Position numbers and translations under genes: made by a program. From assembly GCA_023375785.1 (NCBI GenBank), contig SZWC01004689.1:34237-98236 (forward strand): a stretch of 64,000 bases of DNA. The letters are read 5' to 3'. This document shows, piece by piece, positions 39,005-51,700 of this stretch; position 1 is the first letter of the stretch, and each line of letters opens with the position of its first letter. Below the pieces are notes generated by a model. It saw nothing but the letters and a program-made list of their open reading frames with translations, had not been told where the DNA came from and searched no databases. Origin of the DNA: Penium margaritaceum. Lineage: Eukaryota > Streptophyta > Zygnematophyceae > Desmidiales > Peniaceae.

Positions 39005-42000
39005 ACCATGACCAGCGAATTTCACTTCATGTCCTGAACGTGCACAGCTCACAGCACAAGTCACGGATAGTCTGAGGGGAGTAACAATGGTTTGGGAACA
39101 CTAGCTATCAACTAGAACGCACAAAGACCTTCAAGACGTAGTGACACGGCGTGGTAACCATGTACAGTGACAAACCGAAGTAGGCATGTGTCACTAACCA
39201 GGACCAAGCGAATTTCACAGTGTGTGGTCAACGTTGAAGACTCATAACACCAGTCACAAATGGTCAGAGGGGGAAAAAAAAGGGCTGGGAACACTAGTTA
39301 TCAACTAGCAAGAACAAAGACCTTCCAAAGTAGTGGCACAGTGTGGCTAGCGTGCACAGTGACCAACCAAAGGACACATACATCACTGACTATGACCCAA
39401 GGAGTCCACTATGTGTGGTCAACATTGACAACTCATAACAGGAGTCACAAATGGTCAGAGGGACAGACAATGGTTTGGGAACCCTATGCATGGACTAGAA
39501 AGGACTAAGAACTTCAATACGTAGTGGCACAGTGTGGCGACTGTGCACACCAAACAACCAAACTAGGCACCTGTCACTGACCATGACCAAATAATTTCAA
39601 TATGGGTGGTCAACGTTCACCAACCATAACATGAGTTACAAACGGTCAGAGGGGGAAACAATGGTCTGGGAATATCAGTTCTCAACTAGCAAGTACAACG
39701 ACTTTAAATCAGTAGTAGCACGGTGTGGCTACCATGCACAATGACCGACCAAAGTAGGCACATGTACTGCCTTTGACCAAAGAAATCCGCTGGGTGTGGT
39801 CAACATTGACAACTCATAATACGAGTCACAAATGGTTAGAAGGGGAAACAATGGGTTGGGAACACCACGTATCAACTAGCAAGCACAAGGGCCTTCAATA
39901 AGTAGTGGCACGGTGTGGATACCATGCACGATGACCAACTAAAGTAGGCATATGTCACTGACCATGACCAGATAACGTCACTAAGCGTGGTATACATTGA
40001 CAACTCATAACACGAGTCACAGATGGTCAGAGTGGACGATAATGGTTTCTGAATATTATTTATGGACTAGCAAGTACAAAAACCTTCAATATGTTGTGGC
40101 ACAGTGTGGCTACAATACACAGTGACCAACCAAAGAATGCATATGTCACTGACCATGACCAAAGATTTTCAGTTAATGTGGTCAATGTTGACAACGCACA
40201 ACACGAGTCACAGATAGTCAGAGGGGGGTAACAATGGTTTGGGATGACTAGCTATCAACTAGAAAGCACAAAGACCTTCAATACGTAGTGACACGGTGTG
40301 GTAACCATGTACAGTGAGAAACCAAAGTAGGCATATGTCATTAACCATGACCAAAAGCATTCTACAGTGTGTGATCAACGCTGAAAATGCATAACACGAG
40401 TCACAAATGGTCAGAGGGGAAAAAAATGGGTTGGGAACACTAGTTCGCAACTAGCAAGTACAACAACCTTCAACAAGTAGTGGCACGGTATGGCTAGCGT
40501 GCACATTGACCAGCCAAATGATGCATACGTCACTGACTATTACCGAAGAGGTCCATTATGTGTGGTCAACATTGACAACTCACAACACGAGTCAAAAAAT
40601 GGTCAGGGGAGGAGACAATGGTGTGGGAACCCTATGTGCTGACTATAAAGGACAAAAAACTTCAATGCGTAGTGGCACGGTGTGGCTACTATGCACACCA
40701 AACAACCAAACTAGGCATATGTCACTTACCATGACCACAGAATTTCAACATGGGTGGTCAACGTTCACCAACCATAACACGAGTCACAAACGGTCAGAAG
40801 GGGAAACAATGGACTGGGAATATCAGTTTTCAGCTAGCAAGTACAGCAACCTTCAATCAGTAGAAGCACGGTGTGGCTACCATGCACAATGACCGAATAA
40901 CGTAGGCATATCTAATGCCTTTGACCGAAGAAATCTGCTGTGTGTGGTCAACGTTGACAACTCATACTAGGAGTCACAAATGGTCAGAGGGGGAGAGAAT
41001 GGTTTGGGAACACCAGGTATCAACTAGTAAGCACACGGACCTTCAATACGTTGTGGCACGGTGTGCATACCATGCACTATGACCAACCAAAGTAGGCATA
41101 TGTCACTGACCATGACCAAATAATGTCACCAATTGTGGTAAACTTTGACAACTCATAACACGAGTCAAAAATGGTTGGAGTGGAAGATAATGGTTTGTAA
41201 ATAATAGTTGTTGAGTAGCAAGTACAAATGCCTTCAATATGTAGTGGCACAGTGTGCATACCATGCACAGTGATTAGCCAAAGTATGCATATGTAACTGA
41301 GCATGACGAAACAATTCCACTTCACGTGGTCAACGTTGACAACTCACAACACGAGTCACATATAGTCAGAGGGGGGAACAATGGGTTGGGAACACTAGTT
41401 ATCAGCTAGCAAGTACGAAGACCTTTACCAAGTAGTGGCACGGTGCTGCTAGCGTGCACAGTCACCAACCAAATGATGCATACGTCACTGACAATGAACG
41501 AAGAAGTCAACTATTTGTGGTCAACATTGACATCTCATAACACGAGTCACTAAGGTTCAGAGGGGGAGACAATGGTTTGGGAGCCTTGTGCATGGACTAG
41601 AAAGGACAAATCACTTCATTACGTAGTGATACGGTGTGGCTACTATGCACACCAAACAACCAAACTAGGCACATGTCACTGACCATGACCAAATAATCTC
41701 AATATGGGTGGTCAACGTTCACCAACCATAACACGAGTCACAAACGGTGAGAGGGGGAAACAATGGTCCGGGAAAATCAGTTCTCAACTAGCAAGTACAA
41801 CGACCTTCAATGAGTAGTAGCACATTGTGGCTACCGTGCACAATGACCGACCAAAGTAGGCATATGTGCTGCCTTTGACCAATGGAATCCGCTGTGTGTG
41901 GTCAACATTGACAACTCATAATACGAGTCACAAATGGTCAGAGGGGAAAACAATGGTTTGGGAATACCAGGTATCAGCTAGCAAGCACAATGACCTTCAA

Positions 42001-44664
42001 TGAGTTGTGGCACGGTGTGGATACCATGCATGATGACCAACCAAGGTATGCATATGTCACTGACCATGACCAAAGAATGTCACCATGTGTGGTAAACTTT
42101 GAAAACTCATAACACGAGTCACAAATGGTCAGAGTGGACGATAATGGTTTCTAAATACTAGTTATCGACAAGCAATTATAAATACCTTCAATACGTAGTG
42201 GCACAGTGTGACTACGATGCACATTGACCAACCAAAGTATGCATGCCACTGACCATGACCAAATAATTACACTTCATGTGGTCAATGTTGTCAACTCACA
42301 ACACGAATCACAGATATTCAGAGGGGGTAACAATGGTTTTGGAAGACTATCAATCAACTAGAAAACACAAAGACCTTCAATGCGTAGTGACACAGCACGG
42401 TAACCATGTACAGTGACAACCCAACGTAGGCATGTTTCACTACCCATGACCAAAAGAGTTTAACAGTGTGTGGTCAACATTGAAAAATCATAACACGAGT
42501 CACAAATGGTCAAAGGGGGAAACAATGGACTGGGAACACTAGTTATCAACTAGCAAGTACAAAGTCCATCAACAAGCAGTGGCATGGTGTGGCTAGCATG
42601 CAGAACGACCAACCAAAGGATGCATACATCACTCACTATGACCGAAGAAGTCCACTATGCGTGGTCAACATTGACAACTCATAACACGAGTCAAAAATGG
42701 TCAGAGGGAGAGACAATGGGTTGGGAACCCTATGCATGGACTAGAAAGGACAAAGAGCTTCAATACGTAGCGGCATGGTGTGGCTTATATGCACACCAAA
42801 CAACCAAACTAGGCAAATGTCACTGACCATGACCAGAGAATGTCAACATGGGTGGTCAACGGTCACCAACCATAACACGAGTCACAAACGGTCAGAGGGG
42901 GAAACAATGGTCTAGGAATATCAGTTCTCAACTAGCAAGTACAACGACCTTCAATCAGTAGTAGTACGGTGTGGCCACCATGCAAACTGACCGACCAAAG
43001 TAGGCATATGTACTGCCTTTGACCAAAGAAATCCACTTTATGTGGTCAACATTGACAACTCATAATACGGGTCACTAATGGTCAGAGGGGAAAACAATGG
43101 TTTGGGAACACCAATTATCAACTTGCAAGCACAATAACCTTCAATGAGCTGTGGCACGGTGTGGATACCATGCACGATGACCAACCAAAGTATGCATATG
43201 TCACTGACCATGACCAAACAATGTCACCATGTGTGGTACACTTTGACAACTCATAACACGAGTAACAAATGGTCAGAGTGGAAGATAATGGTTTATAAAT
43301 ACTAGTTATCGACTAGCAAGTACAAATACCTTCAATATGTAGTGGCACGGTGTGGCTACAATGCATAGTGACCGATCAAAGTATGCATATTACTGACCAT
43401 GACTAAATAATTTCACTTCATGTGGTGCATGTTGACACCTCACAAGACAAATCACAGATAGTTAGAGGGGGTAACAATTGTTTGGGAAGACTATCTATCA
43501 ACTGGGACGCACAGAGACCTTCAATACGCAGTGACACGACGTGGTAACCATGTACAGTGACAAGCCAAAGTAGGCATATGTCACAAACCATGACCAAAAG
43601 AGTTTCTTAGTGTGTGGTCAACATAGAGAACTCATAACACGAGTCACAAATGATCAGAGGGGGAAACAATGGGTTGGGAATACTAGTTATCAACTAGCAA
43701 GTACAAAGCCCTTCAACAAGCAGATGCACGGTGTGGCTAGCATGCACAAAAACCAACCAAAGGATGCATACATCACTGACTATGACCGAAGAAGTCCACT
43801 ATGTGTGGTCAACATTGACAACTCATAACACGAGTCACAAATGGTCCGAGGGCGAGACAATTGTTTGGTAACCCTATGCATGGACTAGAAATGACAAAGA
43901 ACTTCAATACGTAGTGGCACGGTGTGGCTAATATGCACAGCAAACAACCAAACTAGGCATGTGTCACTGACCATGACCAAATTATTTCAACATCGGTGGT
44001 CAACGTTCACCAACCATAATACGAGTCACAAACGGTTCGAGAGGGGAACAATGGTCTGGGAATATCAGTTCTCAACTAGCAAGTACAATGACCTTCAATC
44101 AGAAGTAGCACGATGTGGCTACCATGCAAAATGACCGACAAAAGTAGGCATATGTACTGCCTTTGGCCAAATAAATGCACTGTATGTGGTCAACATTGAC
44201 AACTCATAATACGAGTCACAAATGGTCAGAGGGGGAAACCATGGTTTGGGAACACCAGGTATCAACTAGCAAGTACAATGACCTTCAATGAGTTATGGCA
44301 CTGTGTGGATACAATGCACGATGACCAACCAAAGCATGCATATGTCACTGACCATGACCAAAGAATGTCACCATGTGTCGTAAAGTTTGAAAACTCATAT
44401 ATGAGTCACAAATGGTCAGAGTGGAAGATAATGGTTTCTGAATACTAGTTATCGACCAGCAAGTACAAATACCTTCAATGTGTAGTTGCACACTGTGGCT
44501 ACAATGCACAATGACCAACCAAGGTATGCATATGTCACTAACCATGACGAAAGAATTTCACTTCATGTCGTCAATGTTGACAACTCACAACACGAGTCAC
44601 ATATAGTGAGAGAGGGTAACAGTGATTTGGGAAGACTAGCTTCCAACTATAAAGCACAAAGACC
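39005..44664 (+). repeat. 191-bp satellite with a 1,145-bp six-monomer higher-order repeat, plus-oriented arm
   Basis: The array consists of ~191-bp monomers that share GTCACAAATGGTCAGAGGGGG, ATCAACTAGCAAGTACAA and CACTGACCATGACC boxes. Six monomer types rotate in fixed order. Using the ACTAG box as anchor, type A is at 39111, 40258, 42357, 43501 and 44646; B at 39304, 40450, 41405, 42549 and 43693; C at 39494, 40642, 41596, 42740 and 43884; D, E and F follow at about 191-bp steps. A-to-A and B-to-B distances are 1144-1147 bp, except across the unit that lacks A. Typical marks are GGTAACCATGTACAGTGAC (A), GGATGCATACRTCACTGAC (B), GCACACCAAACAACCAAAC (C), TACTGCCTTTGACC (D), GTGGATACCATGCACGATG (E) and CTACAATGCACAGTGACC (F). 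Short open frames inside are broken satellite translation. Confidence 0.93.
41214..42356 (+). repeat. Five-monomer variant of the higher-order unit (A deleted)
   Basis: After monomer F at 41214 the next anchor, at 41405, is type B rather than A, and the B-to-B distance is 955 bp, exactly five monomers. The junction lies in the shared GTCAGAGGGGG box at about 41366-41385: the sequence left of it is F-type (TCACATATAGTCAGAGG) and right of it B-type (AACAATGGGTTGGGAACACTAG). Unequal crossing over in that conserved box explains it. Confidence 0.85.
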
Positions 44665-45000
44665 ATCACGGCACTCCCTCCAATTTACCTGGACAGGTTG
44701 TATTACCGACCTCTGGGTCATGATCCCACACAGCCCACAAGAGAATCCACCAATCTGGGAACTTGGCAACGGGCAGCCTACGCACAATTAGAACCCTATC
44801 TACTACATGGGTTCGCCATTACTAACGGACTTCTGGATGAACCGAAGTACCTTGGAAAGGTGTGCAGTACCAGTGAGCTCACAAGGAAGCATGAGGCTTT
44901 CAACAGGGACATGCGTAAAGGTCTGAAAGAACTCATTGAACCTGACCTGCACCCTCTACTGGAAACGGAAGTGGACAACATAACCGCAATGTGGAGGTAG
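44665..45000 (+). pseudogene. Copia-type gag-like fragment
   Basis: An open frame of about 112 codons begins at the exact edge of the satellite (ATC ACG GCA CTC CCT, possibly a decayed ATG) and ends at TAG 44998-45000. The translation contains the segments LGTWQRAAYAQLEPYLLHGF and MRKGLKELIEPDLHPLLE, ending in DNITAMWR. This pattern, a tryptophan-centred start, an amphipathic segment, then a W-proximal TAMW end, resembles the N-terminal region of Ty1/copia Gag capsid proteins (UBN2/DUF4219-like). That assignment is by impression, not alignment. Codon use and G+C differ from the flanking satellite. The frame stays open past TAG for another 62 codons to TGA at 45187-45189. Protease, integrase, reverse transcriptase and RNase H are absent, so this is a deleted or non-autonomous element. 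Confidence 0.5.
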
Positions 45001-45142
45001 CTGATCAACCACTGTGGAAGCTACATGCCACATCGCCAAAACTACATCTATCAACCGCGAGCAACAATGATCGATCCACCCATAAGGCGCTTTGCCATCA
45101 GATCAGCTCCAGTCGCACAACGTATCACTGTGTCAGATTCAC

Positions 45143-45148
45143 GGGGGG
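45143..45148 (+). other. Candidate polypurine tract
   Basis: Six G residues immediately precede TGTCAAAACC, the inferred start of the 3' LTR. A purine run touching the TG of the 3' LTR is the usual site for plus-strand priming in LTR retrotransposons. The run is short and the LTR start is itself inferred. Confidence 0.4.
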
Positions 45149-45763
45149 TGTCAAAACCAGAATCCGACAACAATACCTCCTCGGACTGAACCTCGGAAAA
45201 TGCACCGAAACATCCAGTGCAAGTCCCCGAGGTCTGCTCCTCACCCAACGGCCATAAGCAAAACGATAACAAGGGAAGAACCAAGACCGTTGGAACAACA
45301 AGGGAACATACTCGCGATGCGTCCGGCTAGCGTTAAGAAGCCGGTCTTACTATTATTTTGCCCTGTTCTGAATTGTATATACAGAGGATGTTCATTCCCT
45401 CTGAAGTAACCAGAACAGTTCTATCCATCCTGTTCCCCTTGGTTCCGCGGCTTTGCCTCCGTGTATTCGCTCTTCTCACATCTCACATACCTTGTCTTCG
45501 CCGGCCTCTCACAGCTCGCAGTTCTTCGCTCCGTCACTCTCGTTCCTTCGATCAGTTCTCAACCAACCATCACTCGTCTCGCTCTTGTCCTCTCTTGACA
45601 ACTTGTCTACCTTGCCTCCTTCCAACCTTGGCTGCTGCCGAGCTCTTCGACTAACGTCTCGGGACCGCTCTTGCTTACGTTTCGTAGCTGACAAACTGGT
45701 GCATGTTCTGATGCTTCTGCCTGCTTCTGCTACTACTGTTCTATCCCTTGCATTCTTCCGGCA
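45149..45763 (+). mobile_element. Probable 3' LTR of a copia-type element
   Basis: From about 45318 onward this segment aligns by eye with the LTR at 57184-57819. Shared blocks include GAGGATGTTCATYCC, ACAGTTCT...CCATCCTGTTCCCC, TTGGTTCCGCGGCTT, TCTTCGCTCCGTCACT, CAACCATCACTC, TCGGGACCGCT and TTCTGCCTGCTTCTGCT, ending in TTGCATTCTTC. The 3' end is the CA at 45762-45763, after which satellite resumes at CTTTGTACTTGC. The 5' end is placed at TG 45149 because a G-run precedes it and because the resulting 615 bp is close to the 636 bp of the other LTR; homology in the first 170 bp is weak, so this edge is uncertain. The two LTRs are clearly diverged and belong to different insertions. Confidence 0.65.
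45376..45381 (+). promoter_or_regulatory. Candidate TATA box of the LTR
   Basis: TATATA lies about 228 bp into the inferred LTR, just upstream of the conserved GAGGATGTTCAT block. The other LTR has TTTTATA at the matching alignment position, which supports a shared core promoter. Confidence 0.4.
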
Positions 45764-48700
45764 CTTTGTACTTGCTAGCTGACAACTAGTGTTCCAGACC
45801 CATTGTTTCCCCCTCTGACCATTTGTGAACCGTGTTAAGAGTTTTCAACATTGACCACACACTGTGAAATTCGTTTGGTCATGGTTAGTGACATATGCAT
45901 ACTTTGGTTTGTCACTGTACATGGTTACCATGTTGTGTCACTACGTATTGAAGGTCTTTGTACTTTGTAGTTGATAGCTATTCTTCCAAACACATTCTTA
46001 CCCTCTCTCACTATCTGTGAATCGTGTTGTGAGTTGTCAACATTGACCACATGAAGTGAAATTCTTTGGTCATGGTTAGTGACATATGCATACGTTGGTT
46101 GGTCACTGTGCGCTGTAGCCACACTGTGTAACTACGTATTGAAGGAATTTGTACTTGCTAGTCGATAACCAGTATTCAGAAACCATTATCTTCCCCTCTG
46201 ATCATTTGTGACTCGTGTTATAAGTTGTCAAAGTTTACCACACATGGTGACATTTTTTGGTCATGGTCAGTGACATATGCATATTTTGGTTGCTCATCGT
46301 GCATGGTATCCACACCGTGCCACACCTCATTGAAGATCGTTGTGCTTGCTAGTTGATACCTGGTGTTACCAAACCATTTTCCCCCAGTGACCATTTGTGA
46401 CTCGTATTATGAGCTGTCAACGTTGACCACACACACCGGATTTCTTTGGTCAAAGGCAGTACATATGCCTACTTTGGTCGGTCCTTGTGCATGGTAGCCA
46501 CACCGTGCTACTACTGATTGAAGGTCATTGTACTTGCTAGTTAAGAACTGATATTCCTGGACCATTGTTTCCCCCGCTGACCGTTTGTGACTCGTGTTAT
46601 GGTTGTGGAACGTTGACCACCCATGTTGAAATTCTTTGGCCATGGTCAGTGATATATGCCTAGTCCGGTTGTTTTGTGTGCACAGTAGCCACACCGTGCC
46701 ACTACGTATTGAAGTTCTTTGTCCTTTTTAGTCAATGCATAGGGTTCCCAGACCATTGTCTCTCCCTCTGACCATTTGTGACTCTTGTTATGAGTTGTCA
46801 ATGTTGACCACACAGAGTGGACTTCTTCGGTCATAGTCAGTGACGTATGCGTCCTTTGGTTGGTCACTGTGCAAGCTAGCCACACGGTGCCACTACTTGT
46901 TGAAGGTCTTCGTACTTGCTAGCTGATAACTAGTGTTCCAAACCCATTGTTTCCCCCTCTGACCATTTTTGACTCGTGTTATGAGTTTTCAACGCTGACC
47001 ACACACTGTGAAATTTGTTTGCTCGTGGTTAGTGACATATGCGTAGTTTGGGTTGTCATTGTACATGGCTACCACGCTGTGTCACTACGTATTGAAGGTC
47101 TTTATGCATTCTAGTTGATAGCTAGTGTTCGCAACCCATTGTTATCCCCCTCTGAATCTCTATGACTCGTGTTGTGAGCTGTCAACGTTGAGCACATGGA
47201 GTGGAATTCGTTGGTCATGGTCTGTTACATATGCATACATTGGTTGGTCACAGTGTATGGTAGCCAAATGTGCCACTACACATTGAATGTATTTGTACTT
47301 TCTACTCGATAACTAGTATTCACAACCCATTACCTTAAACTCTAACCATCCGTGACTCGTGTTATGAGTTGTCAAAGTTTACCATACTTAGTGACATTAT
47401 TTGGTCATGGTCAGTGACATATGCCTACTTTGGTTGGTCATCGTGCATGGTATGCACACCGTTCCACAAACCATTGTCTCCTCCTCTGACCAATTGTGAC
47501 TCCTATTATGAGTTGTCAACATTGACCACACACAGCGGATTTCTTTGGTCAAAGGCATTAGATATGCCTTCTTTGGTCGGTCATTGTGCATGGTAGCCAC
47601 ACCGTGCTTCTACTACTTGAAGGTCACTGTAATTGCTAGCTTAGAACTGATATTCCCAGACCATTGTTTCCCCTTCTGACCATTTATGACTCGTGTTATT
47701 GTTGGTGAACGTTGACCACCCATATTGAAATTCTTTGTTTTTGGTTAGTGACATATGCCTAGTCTGGTTGTTTGGTGTGCATAGTAGCCACACCGTGCCA
47801 CTACGTATTGAAGTTCTTTGTCCTTTCTAGTCCATGCATAGGTTTCCCAAACCATCGTCTCTCCCTCTGATGATTTGTGACTCGTGTTATGAGTTGTCAA
47901 TGTTGACCACACATACTGGACTTCTTTGGTCATAGTGAGTGACGTATGCATCCTTTGGTGGTTACTGTGTACGCTAGCCACACCGTGCCACTACTTGTTG
48001 AAGGTCTTTGTACTTGCTAAAAGATAACTGGTGTTCCCAACCCACCACAAACTGTGACATTAGTTTGGTCGTGAATAATGACATATGCCTACTTTGGTTT
48101 GTCGCTGTACATGGTTACCACGCCGTGTCACTATGTATTGAAGGTCTTTGTACTTTCTAGTTGATAGGAGTGTTCCCAAACCATTGATACCCCCCTCGGA
48201 CTATCCGTGACTCGTGTTGTGAGTTGTCAATGTTGTCCGCATGAAGTGAAATTTGTTGGTCATGGTCAGTGACATATGAATACTTTGGTTGGTCACTGTG
48301 CATGGTAGCCACACTATGCCACTTCATATTGAATGTATTTGTACTTGCTACTCAACAACTAGTATTCACAAACCATTGTCTTCCACTTTGACCATTTGCG
48401 ACTCCTGTTAAGAGTTGTCAACATTTACCACACGTAGCGACATTATTTGGTCATGTTCAGTGACACGTGCCTACTTTGGATGGTCATTGTGCATGGCATC
48501 GACACCGTGCCACAACTTATTGAAGGTCCTTGTGCTTGCTAGTTGATACCTGGTATTCCCAAACCATTGTTTCCCCCCTAACTATTTGTGACTCGTATTA
48601 TGAGTTATCAACGTTCACCACATAGAGCGGATTTCTTTGGTCAAAGGCAGTACATATGCCTACTTTGGTCCGTCATTTTGCATGATAGTTACACCGTGCT

Positions 48701-51700
48701 ACTACTGATTAAAGGTCGTTGTACTTACTAGTTGAGAACTGATATTCCCAGACCATTGTTTCCCCCTTGACAGTTTGTGACTCGTCTTATGGTTGGTGAG
48801 TGTTGACCACTCATATTGAAATTATTTGGTCATGGTCAGTGACATATGCCTAGTTTGGTTGTTTGGTGTGCATAGTAGCCACGCTGTGCCACTACGCATT
48901 GAAGTTCTTTGTCCTTTTTAGTCCATGCATATGGTTCACAAACCATTGTCTCTCCCTCTGACAATTTGTGACTCGTGTTATGAGTTGTCAATGTTGACCA
49001 CACATAGTGGACTTCTTCGGTCATAGTCAGTGACATATGCATCCTTTGGTCGGTCACTGTACACGCTAGCCACACCGTGCCACTCCTTGTTGAAGGTCTT
49101 TGTACTTGCTAGTTGATAACTAGTGTTCCCAACCCATTGTTTCCCCCTCTGACTATCTGTGACTCCTGTTATGAGTTCTCAACGTTAACCACACACTGCG
49201 AAATTTATTTTGTCATGGTTAGTGACATATGCATACTTTGGTTTCTCAGTGTACATGGTTATCACGCCGTGTCACTACGTATTGAAGGTCTTTGTGCTTT
49301 CTGGTTTATATCTAGTCTTCCCAACCCATTCTTACCCTCTCTCACTATCTGTGACTCGTGTTGGGAGTTGTCAACGTTGACCACATGAAGTGAAATTCGT
49401 TGGTCATGGTCAGTGAGATATGCATACTTTAATTGGTCAGTGTGCATGGTAGCCACACTGTACCACTACATATTGAATGTATTTGTACATGCTACTCAAT
49501 AACTAGTATTCACAAACCATTGTCTTCCACTCTGACCATTTTTGACTCGTGTTATTTGTTGTCAAAGTTTACCACACTTAGCGACATTATTTGGTCATGG
49601 TCAGTGACATATGCCTACTTTGGTTGGTCATCGTGCATGGTATCCACATCGTGCCACAACTTATTGAAGGTCCTTGTGCTTGCCAGTTGATACCTGGTGT
49701 TTCCAACGCGTTGTTTCCCCCGCAGACCATTCGTGATCTGTGTTATGAGTTTTCGACGTTGACCACACACAAAGGATTTCTTTGGTTAAAGGTAGTATAT
49801 ATGCCTGCTTTGGTTGGTCATTGTGCATGGTAGCCACACAGTGCTACTAATGATTGAATGTCGTTGTACTTGCTATTTGAGAAATGACATTCCCGGACCA
49901 TTGTTTCCCCCTTTGAACGTTTGTGACTCGTGTTATGGTTGGTGAACGTTGACCACCCATATTTAAATTCTTTGGTCATGGTCAGTGACATATGCCTAGT
50001 TTGGTTGTCTGGTGTGCATGCTAGCCACACCGTACCACTACGTATTGAAAATATTTGTCCTTTCTAGTCCATGCATAGGATTCACAAACCATTGTCTCTC
50101 TCTCTGGCCATTTGTGTCTTGTGTTATGAGTTGTCAATGTTGACCACACATAGTGGACTTATTCGGTCACAGTCAGTGAGGAGGATCCTTTGGTTGGTCA
50201 CTGTGCACGCTAGCCACACCGTGCCACTGCTTGTTGAAGGTCTTTGTACTTGCTAGTTGATAACCAGTGTTCCCAACCTATTGTTTCCCCCCCCCTGACC
50301 ATTTGTGACTCGTCTTATGAGTTTTCAACCTTGACCACACACTATGCAAATATTTTCGTCATGGTTAGTGACATATGCATACTTTGGTTTGTCACTGTAC
50401 ATGGTGACCACGATGTGTCACTACATATTGAAGGTCTTTGTGCTCTCTAGTTGATAGCTAGTCTTCCCAACCCATTCTTACCCTCTCTCACTATCGGTGG
50501 CTCATGTTGTGAGTGGTCAACATTGACCACATGAAGTGAAATTCTTTGGTCATGGTTAGTGACATATGCATGCTTTGGTTGTTCAATGTGCATTGTTGCC
50601 ACACTGTACAAGTACATATTGAAGGTATTCGTACTTGTTAGTCGATAACTGGTATTCAGAAACCATTGTCTTCCACTCTGACCATTTGTGACTCGTGTTA
50701 TGAGTTGTCAAAGTTTACCACACATGGTGACATTCTTTGGTCATGGCCAGTGACATATGCATGTTTTGGTTGGTCATCGTCCATGGTATCCACACCGTGC
50801 CACAGCTCATTGAAGGTCATTGTGCTTGCTAGTTGATACCTGGTGTTCCCAGACCATTGTTTCCCCCTCTGACCATTTGTGACTTGTATTATGAGTTGTC
50901 AACGTTGACCACACACAGCGGATTTATTTGGTCAAAGGCGGTACATATGCCTACTTTGGTCGGTCATTGTGCGTGGTGGACACACAGCGCTACTACTGAT
51001 TGAAGGTCCTTGTACTTGCTAGTTGACAACTGATATTCCCGGACCATTGTTTCCCTCTCTCACCATTTGTGACTCGTGTTATGGTTGGTGAACGTTGGCC
51101 ACCCATATTGAAATTCTTTGATCATGGTTAGTGACATATGCCTAGTTTGGTTGTTTGCTTTGCATAGTAGCCACACCGTACCACTACGTATTGAAGTTCT
51201 TTGTCCTCGTACTTGTTGAAGGTCTTCATACTTGCTAGTTGATAACTAGTGTTCCGAACCCATTGTTTCCCCATCTGACCATTTGTGACTCGTGTTATGT
51301 GTTCTCAACATTGACCACACACTGTGAAATCTGTTTGGTCATGGTTTGTGACATATGCGTAGTTTGGTTTGTCACTGTACATGGCTACCACATTGTGTCA
51401 CTATGTATTGAAGGTCTTTATGCTTTCAAGATGATAGCTAGTATTCCCAACCCATTGTCACCCCCCTCTGACTATCTGTGTCTCGTGTTGTGAGTTGTCA
51501 GAGTTGACCACATGAAGTGGAATCCGTTGGTCATGGTCAGTTAAATATGCATACTTTGGTTGGTTATTGTGCATGGTAGCCACACTGTGCCACTACATAT
51601 TGATGGTATTTGTACTTGCTACTCGATAAATAGTATTCACAAACCATTATCTTCAACTCTGACCATTTGTGACTCGTGTTATGAGTTGTCAAAGTTTACC

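Noticed and set aside
39112-44545. Small open frames of 60-128 codons in the satellite, both strands
   Set aside because: They repeat the same broken translations in successive monomers (for example WSTLTTHN on plus) at 191-bp spacing, which is satellite sequence, not genes.
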